A DNA stretch of 64,000 bases from Stomoxys calcitrans (GCF_963082655.1 NC_081554.1:40694354-40758353), one strand, 5' to 3'. Positions 22,905-35,282 are shown, numbered from the stretch's first letter. Made by a program: numbers and translations. Notes: generated from the letters alone by a model not told the origin.

Positions 22905-23822
22905 TACCCACCACCATAGGATGGGTGTATACTAATTTAGTCATACCGTTTGAAACCCTTCGAAATTTTGTTCTAGGACCCCATAAAGTTAATATATTGT
23001 TGATCGTCTCGATATTCTGGGTCGATCTAGCAATGTCCATCTGTCGAAATCACGCTTGAGGTCGAATGCGTAAAGTTATTGATGCAGGTCGTTGGGAATT
23101 GGAAATGGGCCACATAGGTTCGGAGTTGGATATAGATCCCATATTAACCGATGTCCCGAGTTGACTTCTAGAGCCCCTGGAAGCTGCATTTTGTCCGATT
23201 AGGCGGAAGTTTTGCTTGTGGTGATCTGTTATGACTTCCAAAAACTGTGTCAAGTACGGTCCAAATTGGTCAAGAACCTGATATAGCTCCCATATAAACC
23301 GATCTCCCGATTTGATTCTTGAGCACCTGGAAGCCGCAATTTTTGTCCGATTTGACTGAAAATTTGAACATAGTGTTCTGTTATGACTTCCAATAAGTGC
23401 GCAACATACGGCCAAACTAGGTCAAGAACCTGATATAGCTCTCATATAAACTGATCTCCCGATTTGACTTCTTGAGCCCCTGGAAGCCTCAATTTTCGTC
23501 CGATTTGGTTGACTATTTGCATATAGTGTTCCGTTATGACTCCCAACAACTGTACCAAGTACGGTCAAAATCGGTCAAGAACATGATATAGCTCCCATAT
23601 AAACCGATCTCCCGATTTGACTTCCTGAGCCCTTACTCGCAACGTTTTTGGCTGAAATTTTGCATATATTATTCTGTTATGACTCTCAACAGCTGTGCCA
23701 AGTACGGTCCAAATCTGTCTGTAACCAGATGCATCTCCCATATTTTAGCATAATCCATGGTGGGGGGCTCCCAAAATTCGGCTTGGGCGATCTTAGCACG
23801 CTGTTTACTTGTTAGATCTACA
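22905..23822 (-). mobile_element. Family A tandem-repeat element inside LOA copy 2
   Basis: Runs from TTTTTATACCCACCACCATAGG to the degraded hairpin and TTAGCACGCTGTTTACTTG. It holds about five units around CATATAAACCGATCTCCCGA. Its two junctions with the LINE are the same as those at 34684 and 35282. Confidence 0.8.
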
Positions 23823-24287
23823 GATCCCAAGGTTACCGTAATGCATTTTTTATTAATTAGAACCTAGTTATTAATAAACCTAGAAACTTCAGCACCTTCA
23901 TGATTGACCTCGGTTTTACATTACTGAAAGCACCTTCAATGTCAAGAAATGCTACCATTGTATATTCTTTGACAGCGAGAGAACCCTCTATGTAGCCGAC
24001 TTGGCTGTTGCAGTGGACTTACTTCTAGTATAAGCATGATGTTGCCCGGACAAACGATCTACAGAGATCTTTGCCCCAAGATATGTTTCTATCAACCTCT
24101 CTAAAGTTTTCAGCATAAAGGATGACACGCTAATAGGGCGAAAATCTTTCGACTTCGTGTGGTAAGATTTTCTTACTTTTGGAAAGAAAATAACCTCTGT
24201 ATCCCTACATCTCACAGGTATATTTGTCATGCTGATAGATGCAGGGTATATATCCCTAAGCCAAGGAGCCTGTCTATCGCACATAAA
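23823..24287 (-). pseudogene. LOA-type LINE copy 2: RT middle part
   Basis: Minus frames read DRQAPWLRDIYPASI, FFPKVRKSYHTKSKDFRPIS, SSFMLKTLERLIETYLGAKI, HAYTRSKSTATA, then AFLDIEGAFSNVKPRSIM. These are the RT fingers and palm motif A (Asp of FLDIEGAF). Confidence 0.8.
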
Positions 24288-25165
24288 GGGTGATTTTTTA
24301 GCTATTATCATTTTGGCAACACTGGTTTAAACAGTGTTGTTTTGTTTCACAGTCAAACATCCTAAGTTTGGTCTATAATTTAACCATGAATCGTCTTACA
24401 AACGAACAACGCTTACAAATTATTGAATTTTATTATCAAAATGCGTGATCTGTTATGAAAGTTAATCGCGCGCTTTTTCCATTATTTGGACGAAACTCAT
24501 TTTTGGCTCAATGGGTACGTAAGTAAGCAGAATTGTCGATTTTAAAGTGAAAATCGGTCAGAAGCGTTGCAAAAGCTACCCATGCATTCAGAAAAAGTTA
24601 CAGTTTGGTGCGGTTTGTGCGCTGGTTACATCATTGGACCGTACTTCTTCAAAGATGATGCGAATCGTAACGTAATAGTGAATGATATCCAACTTTTTTT
24701 TGCCCAAAATGCAAGAGCTTGACTTGTATTACATGTGGTTTCAACAAGACGTTGCCACATGCCACACAGCACGCATAAAAATGGACTTCTTGAGAGGCGA
24801 TTTCGGGGAAAAAAGTTATTTCACGTTCTAAACCGGTCAATTGACCGCCTAGATCGTTCGATTTAACGCCTTTTGACTATTTTTTGTGGGGCTATCTTAA
24901 AGTTCATGTCTGTATAGACAAGCCCGCTTCAATTGACGCATTGGAAGACAACATTGAAGAATTTATTAGTGAGATACCGGCCAAAATGTTGGAAAGAGTA
25001 TGCCAAAATCGGACTAAGGGAATGGACCATTTGAGGCGCAGTCACTGTCAACATTTGCTTGAGATAATCTTGAAACATTGAATTATATGAACCGTACTTT
25101 CGTTTCAAATAAAGATTTCATAAATTTTTCTGAATTTTATGTGGTTTTTTGAAAAGCTTTCCTAT
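24288..25165 (+). pseudogene. Tc1-like transposon remnant, copy B, inserted in LOA copy 2
   Basis: Starts AAGGGTGATTTTTTAGCTAT. Decayed frames give NRLTNEQRLQIIEF (24390-24430), LAQWVRK, TARIKMDFLRGDF near 24770, DYFLWGYLKVHV (24880) and EFISEIPAKMLERVCQNRTK (24957-25015). It splits the LINE reading between 24287 and 25180. Confidence 0.78.
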
Positions 25166-25179
25166 GGCTCTTAAAAACA

Positions 25180-25430
25180 ACAACAATGCTTTAGTTTGCA
25201 TTTCAGCCGGTGATACATCATCAGGGCCTGTCGATTTAAAGGAGCCGAAAGCTTCGATCGCTCAAAGGATTTTCGACTCAACGCTACGGGAGACTTATGT
25301 AGGATAGGTACGGCTTGTGATAGCGTATGTAGGCTTTCGAATATTTTGCGAGAATGCGCCTAACCATTTTTGAGTCCAGGATTTAGGATGTCTATGTAGT
25401 GGTGAATTATTTAAGGCGATTATCCGAAAT
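25180..25430 (-). pseudogene. LOA-type LINE copy 2: RT N-terminal part
   Basis: The minus strand reads SFGSFKSTGPDDVSPAEMQT at 25195-25255, the entry motif of the RT domain (GPDGISP type), upstream of the segment at 23823-24287. The Tc1-like copy lies between them. Confidence 0.65.
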
Positions 25431-25799
25431 TTTATGATGTTTTACTTGATTTTGCTTTAATACGATATTTGCCAAAGCGTTATAAATATATTTATTTTTT
25501 CCCGCAAGTCATCCACACTGTTGCAATGTCATTTGGCACGTTCACATTTATCGCGCCTGTAAAAGAACAATTGGGTATCAAAATTAATAAATTTTATAAC
25601 TAAAAATATTTTTTGACCACAACGAAATAAATTAGGCCAATAGTTATGAATCGTTGCACACTGTTTCAAATGACAAAAATATGGATATAAGTCCACAAAA
25701 TTTAAATTACTGATCTGACCAGTACGAAATATTCCAGATATTTGTAAAGGAAAACATAAGCTTCCAGAAACATTTCAAAATTTTAATAGAAAGTAAGAC

Positions 25800-26490
25800 A
25801 CCAGGTTTAATATCTGACCCAAATGAAAGATGTTCGGGAGTAGATTGCGAATATGAACAAGAAGATATAAGCTTTATAATTTGTTGATATCGGAAGGGGA
25901 CGGACCCTCCCCCGTTACCCAAAACACCACCCAAAATCAAAAGTGGACCGATCGGAACAATATGGATATCAAATGAAAGGTATTGGAAAATAGAATACGA
26001 ATATGGTATTAAAATTTGGGTCTTAGTACTCATTTAAAATTTGCGTTTAAGTCCAGGTGGCACTTTTCCTCCAAAATATACCTCAAATAGGTTATTTGAC
26101 CCATTAAGACAATATGAAACTCAAATGAAAGGTATTTGAGAGTAGAAAACGAATTTGATATCCAATTTTGAAGCCAAGTGTTTGGGGGGATATGATGTTG
26201 AGTTTAGGGGGTGCTTTAGAACAACACTCCATAAACTGAACTTCATATCCGACTATGGCAAATTGGAGCTCAAATCAGCGGTATTTGGGGGTAAAGAACG
26301 AATTTGATATCTATTTTCAGGGCAAAGAACCGGGGGCCGCCCCAGCCCCAAAAACACCCTCCAAACGGTTCATATTTACCGACCATGGCAATATGGGGCT
26401 CAAATTAAAGGGATTTGGGAGTGTTGCAAGAATTTGATATCCGTATTTGAGTCGAAATGTCTGAGATGCCATCGCTCCCCTAAAAAGACC
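25800..26490 (+). repeat. ~125-bp array (family D), third block
   Basis: Units with CAAATGAAAGGTATTGG, GAATACGAATATGGTATTAA and GGGCCGCCCCAGCCCCAAAA. Degraded at both ends. Confidence 0.75.
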
Positions 26491-26499
26491 TTATCATTA

Positions 26500-27065
26500 C
26501 CCTAATTTTTAACACCAGATCTCGGAGATTGGTGATGCGATTCGTTCGAAGTTTTTTTGCATTCCTACAGTCACCAAGGAGTGTAAGAAGGAGATTAAAG
26601 CCCTCTCAGAGGATGACACAATCAGCATCGGGGGAATGAAAGGGCAGATGACTTGGCAGTGAAGGCCAGAGCACTGCCGTGGATAAACTTGGTTAACGCG
26701 AAGCTTTTCGGGTTGGCGCACTGTGGAGCAGCGAAACGGTCGGTAGGACGGCGAAAATCCTATGGGGTGATCCGGATCGTGAGAGGACGAGGCTATTACT
26801 GAAAGGAAGTAAGAACGAAGTCAATATAGCTTTTGGTGTCATAACGGTACACTAAGACTACGAGCACACTTCTGCCAAATCGGTGCGGCAAGTGAAAGCA
26901 TGTGTAGGGCATGTGGGGAATACGATGATACGTTGGAGCATTTTCCAAAAATTTAATTTTTTTTCTTCGAGGTTACTTTTTAGTTTTTAGAGTGCACAAC
27001 AAGCCGATTACTGGCTTAGGTGTATGTCTATAGAGGCATGAGACAGATTAATATCTGCATCTTCT
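26500..27065 (+). pseudogene. LINE C-terminal fragment (RNase H end and zinc knuckle)
   Basis: Frames read KEIKALSEDDTISI, then GNERADDLAVKARALPW-like (26630-26680, shifted), then RLRAHFCQIG and CRACGEYDDTLEHF (26855-26945). The conserved GH-GN part of RNase H is deleted. The 3' end TTTTCAACCTAACCTACC matches other LINE tails here. Confidence 0.65.
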
Positions 27066-27279
27066 TTTCAACCTAACCTACCATCACCAAATACAAAAAA
27101 TGGTTTCTATTGTTGTAGTCTGGTGCCACGGAGACCGCGCAAAACGCGCCAAATGGATATATAGACCAATAACGACAATTCATCACGACAATGGCACGAG
27201 TTCGATATTCATATTCAGGGCGAAGTGACCCCACCCTTAAAAGATATTAGAGAGTTAAAGAAGGTAGAATGTGGCCAGC

Positions 27280-27390
27280 ATTAGTGAGGGAATAACCACC
27301 GCCGAAAAATTTTCTGTTTCTCAGAAAATTTTGAACCTAGGCGTTCGGCTTCATAAGTGGACATGCTGACCTATGCCGCACCGTGGTTAC
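27280..27390 (-). mobile_element. SINE family 1 fragment
   Basis: Contains GGCCAGCATTAGTGAGGG and the decayed tRNA-like head (GTTCGGCTTCATAAGTGGAC ... GCCGCACCGTGG). Confidence 0.7.
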
Positions 27391-27399
27391 AGTGTAAAT

Positions 27400-28030
27400 T
27401 GGTTAAGTAAATTTAAAGTAAAAACTTCCTCAATTTTGGAAGGGTTAAGAATGGTCGACTTTGACACCCTGCATCTCTCCCTGTACTAAAGATATAGACG
27501 TATAACAATAAATTTCTGATATCCTAAATCCTCTTCTTCTGTTCTGCTCAGCCCATCAGACGTAATGTTTTGGACTCATTTAAACATTTTTACAATTTGA
27601 ACCACTGTGCGTCGATTTAAAGAGGAATGTTCTTTCATATTTAGGCAACTATGAGTTCCCTAATACGTTTTAGTTGTTTGTTAATGGTAAAGGAATTTCG
27701 CTAATTACTTTGATAAGATGTTAGATATGTTTCCGAATTTCGTTAATTGTGATTATAAACATTGGGTTATTATGGGCTATTATCAGAAAAAAGGCCGACT
27801 CCCTGAATTTTTTTTTTTTTTGGAAATTGGACGTCTTAAGTTTCTTATTTTCGAAGCATCATAGTTAAAACTGCAAAAGGGATTTCTTTAAATTAGATCA
27901 AAATAACTGCTTTTCATAGATAAGTGAAAAGATTCAAAAGCTGATATATTTATATATAAATAAAAACTAAATACAAATTAACATTTAGGAACAATTAACA
28001 ATTAGGAACATACAACATACAACTTGGATA
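27400..28030. other. No gene or repeat recognised
   Basis: AT-rich; a run of 12 T near 27810. No domain-bearing ORF. Confidence 0.45.
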
Positions 28031-28034
28031 CAAT

Positions 28035-28190
28035 CTCACAATAGCGCTCACCATTCACAGTTACGTTAAGATTCGCATTATCTTTAAAGAAGTACGGTCC
28101 AATGATGCCATCAGCACATAAACCGCACCAAATTGTGACTTAACTGATCTTCACTCCAAAATCGACAATTATTCTTATCTACGTACCTAT
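28035..28190 (-). mobile_element. Tc1-like transposase fragment
   Basis: Reverse complement of the family segment encoding the conserved WCGLxADGIIGPYFFKD-type motif. About 155 bp, joined to a family A tail (GACGAATAGACGAACGGACG) at 28200. Confidence 0.65.
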
Positions 28191-28435
28191 TGAGCCGAAC
28201 AGACGAATAGACGAACGGACGTCTCTGGTTCGACTTAGAATGTCATGAGAATCATAAACATTTCACGGTGTTGTAAATGGAACAATAGTGTTAGTATGCT
28301 TCCATTCTTTGGTGAAGGGTACAGAAATATAAGTTAACTATCCATCATCAGTCATATAGCAAACATCACTATTTCAAAAATGTTCATTAGCAATTCATCA
28401 TATTGATATCATCAACCCACAATTTTAGGGGACAT

Positions 28436-29545
28436 TTTGATACCCTACACAATTACTGTGGTACAGGGTATTACAACTTAGTGAATTTGTTTGTAACATC
28501 CAGAAGGAAGAGAGATAGACCCATTGATATACCGATCGACTCAGAATCACTTTCTGATTCGATTAAGCTATGTCCGTCTGTCTGTCCATGTTAATTTGTA
28601 TACAAACTACGGGTCGCAGTTTTCATCCGATCGGATGAAAATTGTCATTTGCTAACCAATTCTCTCGAAATTTGGCGGAAGGGATTTTTCGTTCCTAGTG
28701 ATATTCATAGAAATCGGTTGAGATTTAGATATATCTCCCATATATATGTGCGTCCGATTTGTAGTAATAATGCAATAAAATTGTCTTTTGTCGAAATTTG
28801 GCAGGAAGGATTTTCTTCTGACTCTCGACATTACAGGTGAATTTCATAGAAATCGCACAAGATTTAGATCTAGCTCTCAAATATATATATCGCCAGATTT
28901 TCACTCCTAGAGTCACTGCATGCGCATTTATTGACCAATCTTCCCAAAACTTTGTACAACGCTTTCCTCGACTACTACCACAATACATAAGAAGTTTGCT
29001 CGAAATCGGTTCAGATTTAGATATAGCACCATATACATGTTCGTCCGATTTTGAGAGATATTGCATAAAGTGCAAATTTCCGATTCTCTCGACATTTAGG
29101 AGAGAGGATTTCCTTATGACATTTGACACTACGGGAGAATTTTATAGAAATCCGTCAAGATTTAGATATAGTTGCCATATATGTATATCGCCCGATTTTC
29201 ACTCCTAGAGCCACTGCAAGCGCATTTACTGATCAATTTTGCAAAAATTTTGTACAACGCTTTCCTCAACGACTACCGCAATATCTGAGTTTGCCCGAAA
29301 TTGGTTCAGATTTAGATATAGCTCGAATACATATGTCATTTGTCAACAGTAGTTATTACATATTGAACATATTTGCTCCAAATTTGATAAGGATTGTTTA
29401 ATAGCCCATCTAAAAACATCCGCCGAGGTCCATCAAAATTGTTTTAGAATTGGATATAGCTCCCACATTGTACTTATGGGGTAGGTGAAGGGTATTATAC
29501 AGTCGGCACTGACCAACTTTTGCCCTTCCTTGCTGGTTATAATTC
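28436..29545 (+). repeat. Tandem-repeat element family B (~295-bp units)
   Basis: Opens TGATACCCTACACAATTACT and TGGTACAGGGTATTACAAC. TTCACTCCTAGAG-CACTGCA recurs at 28904 and 29199 (295 bp). The end is GGTGAAGGGTATTATACAGT. Structure parallels family A, but the units are longer and different. Confidence 0.75.
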
Positions 29546-29699
29546 ACTCTGAAATGAGCTGTATATACGTAAGGTTACTATAGATAATCTCCCCAGCTGA
29601 TACTCGTATATTGGTCTCTGGTTCTTCAATTTAGAAATCTAAAGGAATATTCATCAAACAATAATCATTTCATTCTTCTACGAATATGGTGATCCACCT

Positions 29700-30420
29700 T
29701 TCTTTTTGTCACTTAATTCAAGTAGTGGTGTGTCTTAAATTGATGGTTGATAGTGTTATCTCATATCTGATGGAATAGAAGTACCTCTTAAGCTGTAGTG
29801 TAATTAATTGCACCAAATCAATAGAAATTCGATACAATAATTTAATTGATGGAATAAAAAAAGAGTCCATCATAACTAAAGTTGGGCCCCCAAGAAATTC
29901 TACTGCATACACATGCCATACCCAAGACCACAACAAACCATTTATTCTTAAGTGTATTAAAGCCAATAGCTCTTGACTAGCCATTCAAACCTCTTGGGCT
30001 GGTATTATCTTTGTAATCTGATATACTTGGCAGCAAGCATCGCGTCGATATGATTGATTTTGACGCGCTGCTGAATCACTTAGCATGGGGTGTATTTGGC
30101 TTGTCTATAACAGTGCGAACTCAGGCCTGATAAACCAGCCGAAATCCATACATCAAGAAAAACAAAGTAATGACCAACGCTGACCGTGCGAGGAGAGTCC
30201 ATATCTATGACTTCATGAATCTATTTCGAAAATGCTCGTAATGGGTGTATTATTCAATGGTCTCTAGTATTTGTGCCAAACCTAGAGTACCATAAATAAT
30301 ACTTTTCTCCATTTTTCAACAGTACATTGGTTGACGAAAGAAAGCCCGTATCGCATGGCATGCCGAATAAATATCGAATTAAATCAATTGTTAATTTTAG
30401 GAAATTCTGTCACACATGGC
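29700..30420 (-). pseudogene. Possible Copia-type integrase remnants
   Basis: Two minus-strand patches resemble the start of a Copia integrase core: ASQELLALIHLRINGLL ... FLGG (29880-29984) and DMDSPRTVSVGHYFVFLDV (about 30130-30200). Frames are broken and no LTRs were found, so the call is tentative. Confidence 0.35.
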
Positions 30421-30654
30421 AGGTTTCCATTATAAGTGAAATGGCCTTTGAAGGTTGATTGACCAAACTACAGCGATATGAGATTTGGCAAATTGTCGTG
30501 TGAAATTTTGGTAGTGCCATAGATAAGATCGAATGAAATGCTGTTGATTTTGGAATATTTCGTATACTTAGTGTATTCTCATATATAAAAGTCAAAGCTA
30601 GAAGCACTCAAACAGAAATTTAGCACAATGTAGGTAGTGACGGGAAAAGTAAAA

Positions 30655-31085
30655 TTTTAATATCAAAATTTGAAGCGATCGGTACAATACAGGAGTTTAA
30701 TGACAAAATTCGTCACAAATTGGAAAAGAAAATGCTGACCGCCAGTATTTTGCCAAGTAGGCATGTCGTTATAAATACCACGTTTCAAATTTACGCCAAA
30801 TCGTATAATGATCAATAAAATCGGTAAATATGGCAGATATATCACGTTATGAACCATTTTGAAACATACTTAGCACAGTTGTTGGCAGTCAAAACAAACC
30901 CCGTTATGCAAAATTTCAGCCAAATCGGATAAGAATTGCGTCCTTTAGGAGCTCAAGAATTCAAATCGTGAGATCGGTTTATATGGCAGCTATATCAGGT
31001 CATAAACCGATTTGAAGCAAACTTGACACGGCTGTTTGACGTCAAAACACAGCACCGTACGCAAAATCTTAGACACATCGGATAG
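30655..31085 (+). repeat. Family A fragment
   Basis: Contains GAGATCGGTTTATATGGCAG, CTATATCAGGTCATAAACCG and ATTTCAGCCAAATCGGATAA units. It abuts the LINE tail at 31086. Confidence 0.7.
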
Positions 31086-32430
31086 ATTAGGTTAGGTTAG
31101 GTTAGGATATGGTAGTCTGCCATCAGGCTCACTTAGAGGTTTTCGTCCACAGTAACAGAAGAAGGAAAATACCTTCTAGTCACTATCGTTGAACCATCCA
31201 TATGGCTTTAAAAAGTCCAACAACTTGCGAATGTCCACATCCACCAAATCAGACAGGTTCTCAAAGAAATGAGAACCTAAAGTGGAACTCCTTCTGACTG
31301 CTAGTGCGAGACACTCACACAGAAGGTGTTCTATAGTCTCTTCTTCTTCGATGTCTTCACAGCTTCTGCAAAAGACATTGCTAGCAACCTTCAGTCTGTC
31401 AGCATGTTTTCCGATTAAACAGTGACCTGTCATAACGGACACAATGATTGAGACGTCTGTCCTAGACAGGGACAGCAAAGCGGTAGAGCTCTTCAAGTCT
31501 AGATTAGGCCACATAGTTTTGGAATGCTCACAGCCCTCTCTTTGTGAACATCTATCATTAGTTGTCCTTCGGGTCTGGACCTGAAAATTTAGCTTACATG
31601 TCGCTAGAGGCATACTCACAGATTCCAGTTTCCCTGGAGTGTGTAAGGTAGTTCCTAGTCTCGCAAGCTCGTTCGCTCTACAACACCCTGGGAAAACTCT
31701 TTGGGCTGGCACCCAGAACAAGTGAATTTTGAACTGTTCAGCCATCTGTTGAGAGATCTGCGACAGTTTGGGGAGGGAGGTTTTTGTGCAGAAATACGTT
31801 CGCCAAGGATTTAATGGCTGTCTGTGAAGACATTTATGCCAATCATAACTTAGCCATTCCACCACTTCCTTAATAGCAAGGATCTCCGCTTGATATACAC
31901 AGCAGTGATCGGGTAACCTTTTCGATATGACCAGTTTTAGATCTTTAGAGTACACCCCAAAGCCCACCTGGTCGTCTAGTTTGGAACCACCCGAATAGAA
32001 GTCTATGTAACTTCTATTACCAGAGATATCGTGGTTCCAAATGGTTGTATCAGGTAGGGTGTAATACACACTGTCTGGAACATGAGATATTGTATCAAGG
32101 ACCACGGACCATGACCAAAGAGAAAGCTCCCATAGACTCAAGAACAGTGGTTGCAGCAATTTGTCTAGCCACAATCTCCAGAGGCATTAGATGTAGCATT
32201 AAATTCAATGTATCAGATGGTGTTGTCTTCAGTGCGGCTTTGATGCACAAACAAGCCATCCATTGGATCCGGATGAGTATTAAACAGTAGGTGGACATTT
32301 GAAGCGCCGTCCACCAGACCACAACACCATGTAGCATTATTGGTCTACTGCAGTATATATTCAGTGCATGACACACGGTCTAAACCCCCAGCTTTTGCCC
32401 ATGACTCTCTTGCAGGTGTATAGGGCAAGA
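31086..32430 (-). pseudogene. LOA-type LINE 3' end with RNase H and zinc knuckle
   Basis: The 332-codon frame 31176-32174 includes YIDFYSGGSKL, CVYQAEILAIKEVVEW, FWVPAQRVFPGCCRANELAR and CRSCEDIEEEETIEHLLCEC. Compared with 38534-40246, three RNase H residues are changed (DGS to GGS, GH to AQ, AD to AN), and the middle (about 31740-31850) is read in a shifted frame. The long ORF is therefore not a working enzyme. The 3' tail on this strand is repeated CCTAA, seen as GGTTAGGTTAGG at 31091-31105. Confidence 0.8.
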
Positions 32431-32439
32431 GTTGGATTT

Positions 32440-33370
32440 CTTGTTGGATTTGCAGCGTATCATTTTCAATTGATCAAAAATGCATTTCGTACTTATGTGA
32501 AGCTATAAAACTTTGTTTACATCTGTATTTATATATTAATATTTACAATATTACACCTTCCTTTTAAAGATCCCTATATCTGGGATATTCGACCCTTAAA
32601 GCACCAAATAAGTTCAATTTCAAACTATTAAAAAATATTTATGTTTGACCTAATATTTGTGCTTGTTTAGTATTAGAATTGAACTGATCCGCTCTAGACT
32701 TTGCGGTAGGAAATTCTTCACAATCTCAGTTATTACAATCATAACGAAAAAGAAAATTTGTTTACTGATAACAAGTCTATCGCAAATTGGAGAACTTATG
32801 TACAACAGTATATTTTCAAAGAACCCTATTAACGGAGAGAGTAACATTTTAGAAACGAATGTCACAACTTGAGTCAATAGCATTTAATTAATTGTGACAC
32901 CATGACAAACGAAAAAAACGAGCTGACATCGAATGATGGAAACAGGAAAGAAACGCGAGGAAATTCCAAGCAAACAGTAGAAGCATTTTGGTTGTCAGTG
33001 ATGGATTACTGTCAGATGACATAAGAGCAGATATGAATTTTTGTTAAAAATAATCCTAGATGTGATTTTGTGTTATATTGGGGCACAAGTTTAGTCGGTA
33101 TTGTGACTCAGTAGTAGTGATAATACTTAAGAAAAGAGCAATTAAGATGGACGCTTTCTAAAATTGTGTAGAAAAAGCGAGATATTAGAAATTTTTTTGT
33201 AAAAAGTGAAAATATTAACTAACAGAAAGTGTTAAAAGCGTAAGATATATAAGAGTTGGGTTAATTGTGGATTATGGGCAAATTTCAATTACATTTAATA
33301 TAAAAGAATCTGCATGTGTTTAAGAAGTCAACTCGGGGAATAAGATTATTTAAAAGTTGTGGGCATATCT
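32440..33370. other. No gene recognised
   Basis: Paired short ORFs on opposite strands at 32650-32880 show no domain. 33100-33370 could be an untranslated LINE leader, since LINE coding follows. Confidence 0.4.
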
Positions 33371-33374
33371 GCGC

Positions 33375-34029
33375 TCAATTTGTTCCAATATAACAGGTTA
33401 AAGAACGTGAAATCTGGATTGGAATAAATTTGGGCACACATGCTGCACGACTAACCCTTCTAGACCTAAAAAGGAAGTATAACCTGGGAAACAAAGACAT
33501 CATGTTCAACCGGATTACGAAGGACCTGAATGACTCGCTCCTGCCAGCATGTCTTAGAGCCCAACTAAGGGCCAACAGCGACCGCCATGGTGGACCTTAG
33601 AACTGATTGGTCTAAGGAAGGGTTGCGGGAACTCCTCACCAGGGCGAAAGCAATAAGGGCCCACCCGACTGCGACATCTACAGGGCTGAGCTAAGAAAAT
33701 AGAAAGGCGATCTGAGAAAAGCTCAGAACAAATCCTTGTTGGAATTCTGCAGCTCCGTGGAGGATACATCTGAGTCCTCTAAAAAGATTTTATCCTCGAG
33801 ACCAATTATGGTGGGGTATATTCAAAAGTCAGAGAATCTATGGACAATGTCTTGTGAGGAAGCACTTGAACTACTCGTTGATACACATTTCCTGGGAAAT
33901 TTTCCAACGGACAGCGTGGCGCCAGCAGAGGTTGTCACTGGTATGTATTCGTCGGTTATTGGGAAAATTGCGTCTGAGCAGAAAATCCTTTAGGCGAAAA
34001 GAAGTTTCGACTCTTTTAATTAAAAGCTG
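33375..34029 (+). pseudogene. LOA-type LINE copy 1: endonuclease-RT linker
   Basis: Frames read a WWT-like motif near 33590, LRKAQNKSLLEFCSSVEDTSES (33715-33775), VGYIQKSENLWTMSCEEALELLVDTHF and GNFPTD (33810-33915). This is the region between endonuclease and RT in LOA/I-type LINEs. Stops near 33595 and 33690. Confidence 0.7.
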
Positions 34030-34040
34030 TGTCTGATAGA

Positions 34041-34226
34041 CTATGCCATGTAAAAACTTCTCTTCAAAGAGGTGTCGCACTGTGGCACGCCATTCGGACT
34101 CGGCCTTAAAAAAGAAGATCCCTTATCATTGAGCTTAAAACTTAAATCGGACTGCACTCTTTGATATGTGAGAAGTTTGCCCGTGTCCCTTAGAGGAATG
34201 TTCAGGGCAAAATTGGCAATTTCATT
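34041..34226 (+). mobile_element. 5'-truncated SINE family 1 with 11-bp target duplication
   Basis: Begins at CTATGCCATGTAAAA, lacking the tRNA-like head. TGTCTGATAGA flanks it at 34030-34040 and 34227-34237. Removing the insert restores the LINE reading into DRLVPWLREL. Confidence 0.85.
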
Positions 34227-34237
34227 TGTCTGATAGA

Positions 34238-34683
34238 TTGGTTCCTTGGCTTAGGGAGCTTGCATTAGCATATCATATACACTTGAGGGGTGAAGGGACA
34301 TAAAGGTCATTTGCATTCCGAAAGCAGGAAAATTTACCACATATTTGTCTGTCATCCTTTATGCTGAAGACTCTTGAGAGGTTGATAGAAACATGTCTTA
34401 TAGCAAAGATCCCTGAAGACCACCCGTTTCGGCAGCAGTATGCATATAGTAAAGACAAATCCACTGAAACAGCCCTTCACGACTTAGTCGGCTACATAGA
34501 GGGATCACTCGCTGTCAACGAATATACAATGGTAGCATTTCTTGACATTGAAGGTGCATTCAATAATCTAAAACCGACGTCAATCATGATGGAGTTGGAG
34601 TTTCTAGTCATACCATACGAAAGTTTATCAATAACTTACTTACTAAAAGATGCATTACGGCAGGCTTGGGTCCTTTAGATCTA
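34238..34683 (+). pseudogene. LOA-type LINE copy 1: RT fingers and palm
   Basis: SSFMLKTLERLIETCLIAKI, QQYAYSKDKSTETALHDLVG and TMVAFLDIEGAFNNLKPTSI lie in one frame from 34361. Reading ends at the family A insertion near 34684. Confidence 0.82.
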
Positions 34684-35282
34684 GCAAGTAAAAGCGTGCT
34701 AAGTTCAGCCGGGCCGATTAAAGACTGATTTGGACATACTTGGCACAGTTGTACGGAGTCATAAAATAACACCACATGCAAAATTTCAACTGAATCGGAT
34801 GAATATTGAGGCTTTCAGGTGCTAAAGAAATCAAACCGGGAGATCGGTTTATATGGGAGCTATGTCAGATTATAGACTGATTCGAACCCTACTAGGCTTA
34901 ATTGTTAGAAGTCATAACAGAACACCGCATGCTAAATTTCAGCTGAATCGGATGAAAATTAAGGCTTCCAGGTGCTCCAGAAGTCAAATCGGGATATCGG
35001 TTTCCATGGGAGCTATATCCAAATCTGAACCGATATGGTCCATTTTCAATCCCCAACGACCTCCATCAGTATAAAGTATCTGTGCAAAATTTTAAGTGGC
35101 TTTACGCAGTCGACCGCTATCGTGATTTCGACAGACGGACGGACGTACATAGCTAGTTCGACGCAGAATGTCAAGACGATCAAGAATATATATACTTTAT
35201 GGGGTCCTAGATCAATATCTAGAGGTGTTACAAACGGAATGACTAGATAAGTATACCCCCATCCTATGGTGGTGGGTATAAA
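34684..35282 (+). mobile_element. Family A tandem-repeat element inside LOA copy 1
   Basis: CAAGTAAAAGCGTGCTAAG, the hairpin, about three units (GAGATCGGTTTATATGGGAG), the GACAGACGGACGGACGTACA block and the end TATGGTGGTGGGTATAAAAA. Both LINE junctions equal those of the copy at 22905-23822. Confidence 0.85.

Noticed and set aside
31086..31107. Interstitial telomere repeat
   Set aside because: Position and orientation equal the 3' tail of a LINE, and flies lack TTAGG telomeres.
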